Source: Cladorrhinum sp. PSN259 (Eukaryota > Ascomycota > Sordariomycetes > Sordariales > Podosporaceae). From it: DNA of 64,000 bases. This document shows, piece by piece, positions 11,298 to 21,505 of this stretch. Both the position numbers and the translations under genes were made by a program. Where the stretch lies: contig MU867123.1 in NCBI GenBank assembly GCA_033725935.1, forward strand, positions 62,001-126,000, given 5' to 3'. Within the stretch, counting starts at the first letter, position 1; each line of letters begins with the position of its first letter. Below the pieces are notes generated by a model. It was not told the origin of the DNA. It searched no databases and was given only the letters and a program-made list of their open reading frames with translations.

Positions 11298-11722
11298 TTA
11301 CTTCCAATTCAAAACGTTGTAGATGCTTCTTCGGGGATCGCCCTCGGTGTCGACCAGCAGCGCCCTCCTCTGGGACTGAACCGCCTCGGGTGTGTCCCTC
11401 TGGGCGAACATGCGGTTTATCGTGTCTGACTCCTTGCGCAGCTGGGAGCGGACGTAGGAGATGACGCCGTATACTGGTTACACGTATATTGTTAGTTTTG
11501 TCATGTTTTATATAAGGTATTTTGCCATGGTGTGGTGAGAAGGGGGAAAAAAAGAAAAAAAAAGTTGTGAGAGAAAAAGGATTAGTTAGTAAACGTACCG
11601 GCACCGGCAACGACCAGAGAAGGAACAACGACGCTCGGTGCCCCCGCCCTCGTCATTGGCATCTTGGGGATGGGACCTGCCGAAGAAGCAAAGCGGGGTG
11701 GTGTTGGGCGGAATCCTGGCAT
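11298..11722 (-). CDS. Small conserved protein, probably mitochondrial (99 aa)
   Basis: Two minus-strand exons, 11722-11599 and 11473-11298, are joined over a 125-bp intron (GTACGT to CCAG). They encode 99 aa: an N-terminal Arg/Pro/Ser-rich, acid-free stretch (MPGFRPTPPRFASSAG...) typical of a mitochondrial presequence, a short hydrophobic segment (SVVVPSLVVAGAVYGVISYV) and a polar, charged C-terminal half (RSQLRKESDTINRMFAQRD...) ending YNVLNWK. It looks like a single-span protein of the inner or outer mitochondrial membrane. I recognise the general look of small conserved ascomycete proteins but no named gene. It lies between the two 41-bp repeats. Confidence 0.75.
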
Positions 11723-13193
11723 TTTTTATTTTTATTTTATTTTATCTTTTTTGTTTTGGTTGTGTTTTTGTGTTGTGTATGTGAGGGAAGTTTTGTGTTG
11801 TATGTATGTATGTATGTAAGAGGTGAGTTCGTTGAGAGGTACAAAAACGCCGGACTCCAAAATTTCTTTTCAAGAGGGGAGAATTGATAGAGTTGAGATT
11901 TTGTCCAGTTAAAACATGATCTTGATCTGATGATGATGATATTAAAAAGATATGCAAATGGAAAGGGGGAATTAAGCCCTCTTAATATTCTTGAATCTAT
12001 TTACAGTGACTCGAGAATCCAGAACCGATCCCGTCGGGATGCGAATAACAAGCCATTCCCGTCCATTCTCGTCTTGTCTTGTTTTCCTGTCAAGTGTGGG
12101 CAAGTGTGCTGATGTTGACTGATTTGGCAGAAATAATGGCATGTAATTACCAGCTGGTGGTGTGAGGACCGAGCCAGCCCCAGCGGTCCCCGGCGGCGCA
12201 AGAGGGGTCGAATCGTCAGATTTGGGGATGGAGTGGTGCCACCTGGTTCAAAGTGTGGTTGACGCCTCTCATCAGCCCAATTCTGTCCAAGGATTTTCAG
12301 CTGAAGATGTGGATTCCGGGCTGATCCGACTCGGACGGAGCCGGACATATTCTGAGAGAGAAAGAGTAGTGAATATGAGGGGGGGTGTGTTGATGCCATT
12401 TTGATCAATCGCGGTCGAATTCTCGCCAAGACATTTTGGGATTGGGAATATCGGCTGATCGCCTCATGAGGCTTGGCATTGTTTATCGAGGGGCGGTTCG
12501 CTCCGCTCTGACGAGTTTGATAACATGTTGGCGATGCTTCATGCCTAATTGGCCAATGAGCTTACCTTCATCTTGCCGAGTATTTGCTCGGGTATTTCTC
12601 TCCGTCGCACATCACTTACCCTAACCCTGGGATAACCCTGGAATCACCAGGATTTTCAAAGTCAAGAATCGTTGCGCAATAAAAATACCAGATCCAGTCA
12701 GTGACTTTCTCCATCTTGCACCTATGAGTTAATTTAACAAGTATATTTCTTTTTCTGCCCATCAGCAACGGTGTTACAGCCATGCACAAGCAAGATAGCA
12801 CGGCTTGCAAGTTAACACGACCGAGTCCACTGTCCTGGCAGAGTTTCTCTTTGACAATATGAAAAAAAGATTGAAACTAGAATAATTTCATGACTAGCTA
12901 AAGTCAATATAAAAATCAATTACTTCTGTAGTTATGCAAGTAAGTTCCGTGGAAAAGATTACGATTCTCGAGCGAAGCGAGGACGGGGGTTTGGGGGCTT
13001 GCCCCCATCAGTATGTTTCTATCAGCCCATGTTTTTTTTTTATGTCTTTGATATTTCTTCTACATATAAGGATACAGAAGTGTCATACAATTTGACCTAG
13101 ATACATTCTGAAAGAGGTATGTGCAGTGTTAAAGCAAGGGAGCAGAAGTAGTAGAAGAAGGGAAGAAAGAATGGCTTCGGTTTCTTTTTTTTT
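11723..13193. other. Intergenic with repeat copy B, no gene recognised
   Basis: About 1.5 kb: the upstream region of the small mitochondrial-type gene on the left and the 3' flank of the GH7 gene on the right. Short frames at 12000-12430 lack coding character. The only structured element is the 41-bp repeat copy at 12968-13008. Confidence 0.6.
12968..13008 (-). repeat. 41-bp G/C-rich inverted repeat, copy B
   Basis: This is an exact reverse complement of 10862-10902 over 40-41 bases. It lies about 186 bases downstream of the GH7 stop codon and, read on the minus strand, has the same orientation to GH7 as copy A has to its own upstream gene. Confidence 0.9.
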
Positions 13194-14629
13194 TTAAACA
13201 TTGACGGTAGAGCCAATGGGACCAAAGCGAACGTTGGACCAAACGACCTTGGAGCTGGCGAACTCGGCCTCGACCTCGGAGGGGACGCCAGAGTCCTGGG
13301 CGCAGGGACCACGATCGCCGCCGGGTTGGCCGGCCTTCTCGGGGGGGTAGGAGGAGTCGAGCCAGAGCATGTTGGAGTAGTGGTCGTCCCAGATGGACAT
13401 GACCAGGACCATGGGCACGCGGAGGGCGGCGTTGAGCTGGGCGAAGCCGCCGACCTCAGCGAAGCGGTCGCGGTCGCCAAAGGTGGCGAACTGAGCCGTG
13501 CAGAACTCAGGGGTGATGTAGGAGTTATCGCTCGGGATGCCCTCCCAGGTCGGGGCGGGCACGTCGATCTTCTTGTTGTTCTGGACAAAGAACTGCTCGA
13601 GCTTGTTGTCGGAGAAGCGGGTGACGACGGTGAACTTCTTGGAGGTGTCGACCGTCTTGCCCTTGCCGTAGAAGTCGGGGTGGCCCATGCGGTAGGGGTT
13701 GTAGTCGCAGCCGTTGGCGTCGCAGTTGCCGGCGAAGCGGTCCTCGGAGTAGGTTCCGCCGCACGTGTCGGTGTTGCAGACGTGGTACTTGTTGGTGTTC
13801 TTGCAGGCGTGGGGAGTGAAGGCGTACGAGTGCGCGTTGGACTCCCAGATGTCGATCTCGGCGCAGCAGCCGCCCATGGGCCCGACACCGGCGTTGGGGT
13901 CGTTGGAGGACTCCCTCCAGCCTTCGACGTTGGCCTTGCCGCCGACGAACTTGAGATCACGAGCGCACTGGGCGTCGCAGTACTGTTTTTCACCTTGTCA
14001 GCATGTGTGCAAAATACATGTCGTCGTTCATGTTGTTCGGGGGTAAAAAAACATACACCTGTGCCGTACTTGGCACCGGCCTTGTTGGTGGAGTAGGCGG
14101 CCATGCCACCATCCTCGTCCATGGCGACAAAGTAGAGGGCAGCGTTGAGACCGCACTCGACGGTGGAGAGATCGACGTCGAAGGTGAACTCGTTGTTCAT
14201 GAGGGTGAACATCTGGTACTTGCTGGCGCCGTTCATGAGGTAGAAGCGGGAGCCGATGTTGGTGCCGTACTCGTGCTTGGTCAGGAACTTGAGGGTCAGC
14301 GCGTCGCCGCTGGTGGAGGCGCCGTAGGTGGTTCCGTAGTTGGCGCCCTCGAGCTGGCACTTGGAGGCGCAGTCGGTGGCCGTCTTGCAGGCGTCGGTCC
14401 ACTTGTTGCCGTCGTAGCAGTTCTTGCCGTTGCTGTCGTGGAGCCAGCGCCAGTTGTGGTCGATGACGACCTCGGCGCTGACGGTCGTGCAGCTGGCCTT
14501 GCCCGTGCACTTCTTCCAGCTCATCTTGGGATGGGTCTCGGTCTGCTGCTTGCCGACCTGCTGAGCCGTGGCGAGGCTCATCAGGGGCATTGCTGCCGCA
14601 AGGTACTGGAGGTACTGCTTCATCATCAT
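13194..14629 (-). CDS. GH7 cellobiohydrolase (CBH I type), catalytic domain only
   Basis: Exons 14629-14057 and 13982-13194 (74-bp intron, GTATGT to ACAG) encode 453 aa. A signal peptide (MMMKQYLQYLAAAMPLMSLATA) is followed by a GH7 domain filling the rest of the protein. The catalytic motif EIDIWE places nucleophile Glu233, Asp235 and acid/base Glu238. Other family hallmarks are GALYFVAMD-like NAALYFVAMDEDGG, NKAGAKYGTGYCDAQC, VLVMSIWDDHYSNMLWLDS and RFGPIGSTV near the end. Such enzymes work on crystalline cellulose from chain ends with a retaining mechanism outside the cell. The protein stops straight after the catalytic domain, so there is no linker or CBM1, as in several single-domain fungal cellulases. 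The start was set at the first of three consecutive ATGs. Two more wall-degradation genes follow upstream on the same strand. Confidence 0.95.
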
Positions 14630-14715
14630 GGTGGGCAACAAGTACTAGACTCGACGTCAGAGAACAAGTGGTTGCGTGCTCGACTGAGTTCTGTGTCTGT
14701 GGCGCGGGAAGATGG

Positions 14716-14728
14716 TCCCTTTTATGTA
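14716..14728 (-). promoter_or_regulatory. TATA-like element of the GH7 gene
   Basis: The minus strand reads ACATAAAAGGG about 90-100 bp upstream of the GH7 ATG, a plausible core promoter. Confidence 0.45.
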
Positions 14729-14881
14729 CGCTCCGGAGAGTAAACACGACATGCTCACATCCCGAGTCCCACGCCGGCCTCTTTCCCGCGCGGGAGGGAC
14801 CACGCCGATCTGCGAAGGGCAAACAGGAACGGCCAGCCGACGTGCCATATCCATCGCCGACATTGATAGGGGGAGAAACCT

Positions 14882-14947
14882 GCGGGGAAATCTTGCTGTT
14901 CCAACGAGATAGATTAAAAGCGCCGTGAAGATCTGGGGTATCTGGGG
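14882..14947 (+). promoter_or_regulatory. Cluster of CreA-type (SYGGRG) sites upstream of GH7
   Basis: GCGGGG at 14882-14887, CTGGGG at 14933-14938 and CTGGGG at 14942-14947 all match the carbon-catabolite repressor consensus SYGGRG. The last two form a 9-bp direct repeat. CreA binds closely spaced pairs upstream of many cellulase genes, so glucose repression is a reasonable inference. The motif is short and binding is not shown. Confidence 0.4.
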
Positions 14948-16066
14948 TAAATTCCCACAAAATTTTCACCACTGTCGTCGCACCCGTACCTGAAGGGCAT
15001 CCCCTTTGGGTCCGCCGCACGGCAATTTAGCAGGCAATTAATCAAACCCCTCATCAAAGTGCCGCGCCGATGCACGACTGTGACGACTGACCATCACGCC
15101 CCCTTCTCGATCTGGTATGATGTTAATTAAACACCCTCATCATCCCTCGGATGCCCTTACCGGACCATGGCCCTCTCGAGATCCAATCAGTTATATCCGT
15201 CTTGGTCGTTGCCACTGTTTTCTGTTACTGCAAAAGGCCATCAGCCCGCGAATTTATCCAACAGATTGCCCAAAGCGGAGGTACCGCTTCCGATTCGTGG
15301 ATGCAACCCCAACTTGTTTGGCTTTGCCTCTTCATTTTCACCGTGGAGCATGTTGTACAAATCTTGCATTTATTCAATTACCATGTTTGTAGGCTGTCTG
15401 ATGTTTCGTCTATGACGGAGAATTGTGACCGCGTATTGGGAGTGGATATTTTTTTCCTTCTCTCTTTTTTTTTCTATTCTTTTTCGTTTATTTATTCGGC
15501 GAGCGGCAAGCAAGCGAGCTGACCAACAGAACTGTTTTCTCTCTAGAGCGGCTTCCGAAGTTTAAACCCGAATGTCAGTAAAATAAATTGAATTCGGAGA
15601 GAGGATTCCACTTTTACACAGTTGACTGGCTGTGAATGTTTTGTGAGAACATCGCTTAGCAGGGCTGCTTTTCCGGCATTGATCATGTTCAAATGAAAAG
15701 AGCTCAAAAGTCGGGTAGCGATTGAGTGAAAATCATAATTTGCCCGGTCACAAGATGTTGACTACGTTCCGTACGGTCTGGATTCCGCCGCTCGACAGCC
15801 CATGTTACCCACCAACAGGAGGCCGAGATCACCATCATCATCACCATCATCACCATTTCATCACTTTCAGTCAGCAGAGAGACTTTTGACCCATGTCGGT
15901 ATTCTCAAGTCTCTGGCCATCGCTGACATACAATGTTGTCATATCGACCTCGAATCACAACATGGCCACCTAGGAATATCACTTTCATTGTACAGGTGAC
16001 ACTCTCGTCAAAACAAAAACATTACATTATCTCCTAGCTATCAGAGGCAAACTTTCTGTGATTAGA
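14948..16066. other. Intergenic, no gene recognised
   Basis: Far upstream region of GH7 and 3' flank of the GMC gene. It contains T-rich tracts near 15450-15490 and a (CATCAT)n-like short run near 15830-15855, but no credible gene. Confidence 0.6.
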
Positions 16067-18124
16067 TTACCAAATCCCAGCATCAGCCAAAACCCCAGCC
16101 GTGGCCTTCTCGCTCAACATAAACGTAGGCAAAACGGGAAATGGGCCCGGAACCTTGGGAAATGCGCTCGCATCCACAACCCTCAACCCCTTGACCCCTC
16201 TCACTCTAAACTTGCTGTCCAAAACGGCCATGGGATCGCTGTTTGCACCAATGGCGCAGGTGCTGGTAGGGTGATGCCCAAAGATCTGGTTCTTGATCCA
16301 CTCCAGATCCGTCGCGTCGTCGCACGAACCGTCCGCCGCTGGCACTCCGCCAGGGCAGGGCGGTTCCACGGGGGTGATGGGACCAAGCGGTGCCGGCACG
16401 GACGCAAACACTCTGCGAACAAACTTGACCGTGTCCAGCTCCGCCTGCAGATCAGAGTTTGTGCCCGCGCTGTTCTCCTCAAAGAGGTGGAAGTTGATGT
16501 CTGGCGTATCTCTCGGGTCCGAGCTCTTGAGCAAGACCCTGCCGGCTTTGCTCTGCGGGCCGATCTTGACGGTGCTAAAGGCAAACATGTTTGGCGGATC
16601 GAGGGGCACCGAGTCGGTGGGTGGCCAGAACCCGCGGAGGGCAAACGTGCCGCCCACCATGAAGAAGTCGCGCTCGTTGAATGCGGGAGACGAAGACTTG
16701 CGGAAGACGGCGTTGAGGGTTGATCCGCGCATGTAGGGACCTTGGTGGTTCTGCCAGGCTGCGAGGCATGGGTCTCCGGGCGCACCGAACCAGCAGACAG
16801 GGTCGGCAGGGTTGGGGGCAGGGGTGGTGAAGTTTTGTTGGGCGTGGCCGACGACGGGCACTTCGTAGTTGTCTTGGAGGTTGGTGCCTACGCCTGGCAG
16901 GTCCTTGACGAGGGAGATGTTGAAGGCTGCTAGTTCCGCCGCCGGACCGATGCCCGAGAGTTTGAGCAGTTGAGGCGAGTTGAATGTGCCTCCCGAGAGG
17001 ATCACTTCCTTCCGGGCATATGCGCGGCCGGGGGTGCCGGTGTTGGAGGCTGTGTTGCGGGGGTCGGCGCGGTAGACGGATTGGCCTTGGAGGTAGTCGA
17101 TGCCGATAGCTTTGGGCTGTTTGCCGGCAACATTGACGTCCTTGAAGAGGACCTTGGTGGCGAGGGTGTTGAGTTGGATGAAGAGAGGGTACTTCTTCTT
17201 GCCGGACGAGTTGAGGGCGTTGGCTGTGTCCTTGACGAGGTCACGCGAGGAGAAACGACGCCAGTTTTCATCGACGTGGATGGCGGAGCCAAAGACTCCT
17301 TGTTTCTGATCCCGTGTTGCGCCCAGAGCGTTGATGTCGCCGAGGAGGTTGTTGACGATGTTGGCTGGATTTTGGCCCAGAGCGTTTGAAGCCTTTGCCA
17401 TGACCGAGACCATGTCGTTCTGACCAACCCATGTGCTGGCATTGGCCATCTGGGTGTCAAAGTACCCGTTGAATCCGTGGCCGGGAGTGCCGCTGGGAAG
17501 GTAGTGGTTCCTTTCTATGTTGGTAAAGATGGTGCGCATGTTTGCGGGACTGAGGTCCTGTTAGCCATGTTTAGGGGTCAAATCTGAGACAAAGACTCAC
17601 TTCCAGCTGGTATCTCCAGTCAGGGATACAACGTTTGACCAGTCGCTCTCGCTGGGATAGACGGCTGACATGGCATTGACAGCCGAGCTACCACCAAGAG
17701 TACCACCACGAGGGTAGTGGATGCCCAGCCGGGTAGATCCCGCCGGAGCATCTGCTGCCTTGCCGACGAAGAATGATCCATCGGTACGACGATAAACGAG
17801 ATGGTTGTGTTGGAGATTTCTGGTGTCGTTGGCGTAGTTCTTTGACCAGAAATCCCATCTCATTGTTGGGTCGGTGTAAGGGAGGAAGAAGAGAGCGGCG
17901 ACCTCTGAAGCGGCGTTGTTGCTTTGATCGTCGCCGGCTTCCACCAGCAAGACAGAGTGGCCTGCCTTTGCGAGGTTGCTGGCAATGGGACCACCGCCAG
18001 GTCCACTGCCTACGACGATGTAGTCGTAGACATTGCCACCTCTGCCAGCTTCTTCATCTTGGGCAAGAATGGGCTTGCCAAAGACGGCAAGGCCCAAAAG
18101 GACCGATGTTGTGAGCTTCATCAT
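16067..18124 (-). CDS. Secreted GMC oxidoreductase (AA3 family, choline dehydrogenase/alcohol oxidase-like)
   Basis: Exons 18124-17601 and 17549-16067 (51-bp intron, GTGAGT to CTCAG) encode 668 aa. A signal peptide (MMKLTTSVLLGLAVFGKPILAQ) precedes the FAD Rossmann motif VVGSGPGGGPIASNLAKAG and the two GMC signatures PRGGTLGGSSAVNAM and GGTFNSPQLLKLSGIG. Enzymes of this class oxidise alcohols or sugars and often supply H2O2 or electrons during lignocellulose breakdown. The first catalytic residue is His601 in HHPTSTC. The second position, normally His or Asn near the C-terminus, aligns by eye with Phe645 in PGPFPVLPTF, which is unusual and may change activity. The start was chosen to give the signal peptide; the frame is open further upstream. 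It sits between the GH7 and PL1 genes on the same strand. Confidence 0.9.
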
Positions 18125-18200
18125 CTTGATGCTTCTGGAGTCAACAAAGAGAGGACTACCGAGCTGAAGTGTTTCTGTCCCGGGAGCAGATGCATTGCGA

Positions 18201-18208
18201 CTTTTATA
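18201..18208 (-). promoter_or_regulatory. TATA box of the GMC oxidoreductase gene
   Basis: TATAAAAG on the minus strand lies about 77 bp upstream of the chosen ATG (18124), which supports that start over the open upstream frame. Confidence 0.5.
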
Positions 18209-19249
18209 TTTCAAAAGACAATGCCCATAAAGTCTTGCCTCCTGATCGATTCAGTCTCCTCGTCCAGGCTCCCGGGAACCGCTACCCTTGCCGCTAACGT
18301 TGAGGCGATGTTCCCCTGACAGGGGGCAGACGACGGGCGCTGTTCCTTTTGTGGCTTGCCCGTCCCAAGCATTGCATGGGATGCATGGCAAATGTGCCTG
18401 CATGCTGTCAGCACAACCCCGCTCCGGCAGCTCATCCGAGGAAAGCCTCTATTGGAGGACCAGACATGGGGAGGTGATGGACCGAGGAGATATTTCTTGC
18501 ATCGAACAGACCAACTTGCATCTACGCTGACAAACAGCCATTGTTGGTGTCTAGAATTGGGCAAATGTACAGTGCTGATCTTTCTGACCACATACCTATC
18601 TTACGGATCGGAATGCAAGTCATCACCGGAGATGTCTTCTGAGAAGAGAAAAAAAAAAAAAAGGAGAGAAAAAAAAAAAAGAAAAGAAACGAAAAGTCGG
18701 AAAACCCGTCCCCTGTCCTGGCCGATAACCACGTTTGCCAAGTACACCAACAAAATTCCGAACCCATGCTCGAGCCATGCTAATGCACTTGTTGGGTCTA
18801 AAATCCTACTCTTTCTCCAAAAGTTCCGAATACGTAGGCTTGCTATCTCCAATTAAGAAGTGGAATCGCTGCATGGAAACGTTTCTGGAATTTTGTGAAA
18901 CAATAACTTCGCAAGATCCCGGACAATGGGACCCGGCCAGCCGATCTTTTCGGCATTTCCAAAATCCTTTTTCTGGGAGACATGAAGCTAAAGCAACGTT
19001 GACGCTATCAAAACTACTAATGCATCCTTGGAATGACCTTGTTTACAATAGTATACTTTTAGGTGGAATAAAACGTGGCAGCTGGCAGTTGTGATGAGAC
19101 GATACAACCGTGATGAGGAAAATGGTTTCTTATGCGTACACTCTCTTGGCACTGGCAATGAGCATCATGACCCCCTACTCCGCATATGTCGGCCGAGAAG
19201 ATGCTCATCACACTCAGCCCTATCACACCTTTCCGCTCTTCTCTGCACC
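18209..19249. other. Intergenic with a purine tract, no gene recognised
   Basis: Upstream region of the GMC gene and 3' flank of the pectate lyase. It contains an A/G-only tract of about 45 bases at 18640-18690. No gene was seen. Confidence 0.6.
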
Positions 19250-20374
19250 TCACCAAGGCTCACCAGCCGTCCCCTCCTCCCAAACCAAAAACTCCAAACT
19301 CTGCCCCGCCCACCTCTTCACGCCCTCCTTCACCCCGCTCGTCCCCTCCCACAGAAACCAATCATAAGGATACCCAATACTCTCGTGGTCCAAGCTCCCC
19401 TGCTTCACTCCATCCGGTTGTCCATACTGTCCCCCCGCAAAAACACTATCCTTGATCGTGACAAACCCGTCCTCGTGGCTGCTATAAACAGCTTTATTGA
19501 TTCCGATCCCGTCAAACACGCTGCCCTCGATGAACACTTGACCAGCATCGGTAATGTCGACCCCCTGCGTCAGGTTCTCGAAATAGGAATTGAATATGTG
19601 GCCTGTGCCGTACCGAAAGTCGATCGCTTTTTGTACCCCCGAAAAGTAATTCCTCGCAAAAGTGATGTGCAGCTTTTGTTTGGCATTGTCAACATTCTCG
19701 CCGACGTGACCTACGTTGACAGCGGGGAACGGTTGCGATACGTGCGAGTAAAACTTGTTGTGCGTGACAGTCACGTAGTCGGTGCCGTTTATGATGCTGA
19801 GCAAGTAAGGCACCTCATCGCCAGATAAGTCGCAGTGATCCACCCATACGCTGCGGGCCGCGTTCAGGGAAATAGCAAAATACCCCGGGGCCGGATCAAC
19901 AAGTTTGAGGTTGCGGAGGATTACGTTTCCCGAGCCGGAAAGGAGGAGGGAGATTCCGGAGAGGGAACTTTCGGGAGCGCCGACGATGCTCTTGCTCGAG
20001 CCGACCTCGATCGTTCGCGGTTCTGCGGAAGTAATGTTTCCCTCGACAATGATTACGCCTTCTTGCTTCCCTGACACTGCCGAGGCGAATTCGTCTGCTG
20101 TGCGGACTGTCGTGTAGGTTGCTCCCCAGCCGCCGATTGTTCTGTTGCAGCTTGTCAGTGGTTATTAATGATGTGCATGATGATGGTGATGATGAACTTA
20201 CGCTCCCCAGACTGAGCAGAACCCAATATTGCAGGCTTCATCGTACGTCGCCGCTTCTTGTCCCTCTTGCCGCTTCACCATTAGACGCGACCTACCATGG
20301 CCCTTCTGCGGACCTGGACTAGCAATCGCCAGCACTCCTGTGGTCAGGAGCAAGAGTCTGCCGAAAAGACGCAT
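19250..20374 (-). CDS. Pectate lyase, polysaccharide lyase family 1
   Basis: Exons 20374-20202 and 20141-19250 (60-bp intron, GTAAGT to ACAG) encode 354 aa. A signal peptide (MRLFGRLLLLTTGVLAIAS) is followed by a short pro-region with a dibasic KR (MVKRQEGQ), a possible kexin site. The body is a PL1 parallel beta-helix: GFCSVWGATIGGWGA, the ladder NVILRNLKL, the calcium-site stretch WVDHCDLSG, and DFRYGTGHIFNSYFEN in the region that carries the catalytic Arg in this family. It should cleave de-esterified pectin by beta-elimination outside the cell. With the GH7 and GMC genes it makes a three-gene run of plant-cell-wall enzymes on one strand. Confidence 0.92.
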
Positions 20375-21505
20375 ATTGCCTTGTTGGTTCTCAACACTAT
20401 ACCGAAAGGATGCAATATTCTAGAGAATTTGGAACAAGGAAAAAAAGGATATTGCAGCTCATGAAGGGTTAAATGCACTTCTTCTCAAATCTGTCGCCGA
20501 GAGTGCAAGTGCCACGAGGGTGGGTGTGGGAATCCGTACCATTGCAGATGATCCCCGCTCTGGAATGGGTGGGAGGAGGGATAATATCAGCCAGAATATA
20601 GATTGCGCCTAGAAGAGTCGGGCGTGATGTTTGAGAGGCTCTAACGGGTAATTGGTAATGGTTGTTCTTGAGGTTGTACCAAGCCCGGGAGAAATCATCA
20701 TGATGGCATTTGATCGGACTGGATCCCACATTGCAAACCGACTTTGAACTGAGAAACTCTTTCTTGTTTACATTCCCAACAAGGAATATTTGTTGTTATA
20801 AAAGGGTTGTAGCCAATATTCAAGAGGACAAACCCAAGTTGAGTCTTCTCTTTGAATCTGTCTTTCTTACTTGATGTCATACTACTCCATATATTTCTAG
20901 TGAGTTCAAAGACTTTATATCAAGTAATATCATCTTTTGAGTTTTAATATGTAGAATTTTGGGGCTTCTAGTACTGGGCCTAGATTCCATGGTGGCTTTA
21001 TGTGCATCTGCATAAATATATGTACAAGATATTGAACAATACCCCGTAACAGCATGAATAACACAATAGTGACAACATCAACTGGAAAAGCAAAAACATA
21101 GCCAAAATTAAGCGAGGCTCACCTCGAGGCTTCGTGCTAATTTCCGAAACGGCTTGACAAGGTCTCAAGTCTTCAAGCCACCCGCTTCAGGCCAAGCAAG
21201 ACAATTGACAGCCCGGGATCCACGTGATTGAATACACAATTACGTATATCAAAATACAGGACTGGTATGGGACGTGAAGGACCACTTGCTAGGCCCGTGC
21301 ACTCACGCTAAGCCAATCGGACAGGGCGCCGGACACTGGCAGAGAAAGTGTTTTACGGCTGGCTGGTCATCGCTGCAGCGAGTCTGTGGAAGTTGAGCTT
21401 TGGAACGACCAAATTTTAACTTTTTCCTTGCTCTGTTCAAATTTCCACGACGACTCCATTCCTTTCTCCCTTTTCTCACAACCGCCGTGATACCCCGCCA
21501 CGAAC
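20375..21505. other. Intergenic, possible small gene remnant on minus strand
   Basis: The minus strand carries two short frames (20880-20698 and 20729-20469). The second ends in a Cys-containing tail (TCTLGDRFEKKCI). They could be exons of a small secreted protein, but I find no convincing start, signal peptide or splice pair. The rest is A/T-rich and empty. Confidence 0.4.

Noticed and set aside
13326..14096. Long plus-strand frame opposite GH7
   Set aside because: Shadow of the GH7 coding strand; Val/Gly-rich low-complexity translation.
18640..18690. Purine tract as a regulatory element
   Set aside because: Simple low-complexity A/G run without partner or position clue.
20469..20880. Two minus-strand frames that might form a small Cys-containing protein
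   Set aside because: No signal peptide, no good splice pair and no known family; kept only as a remark.
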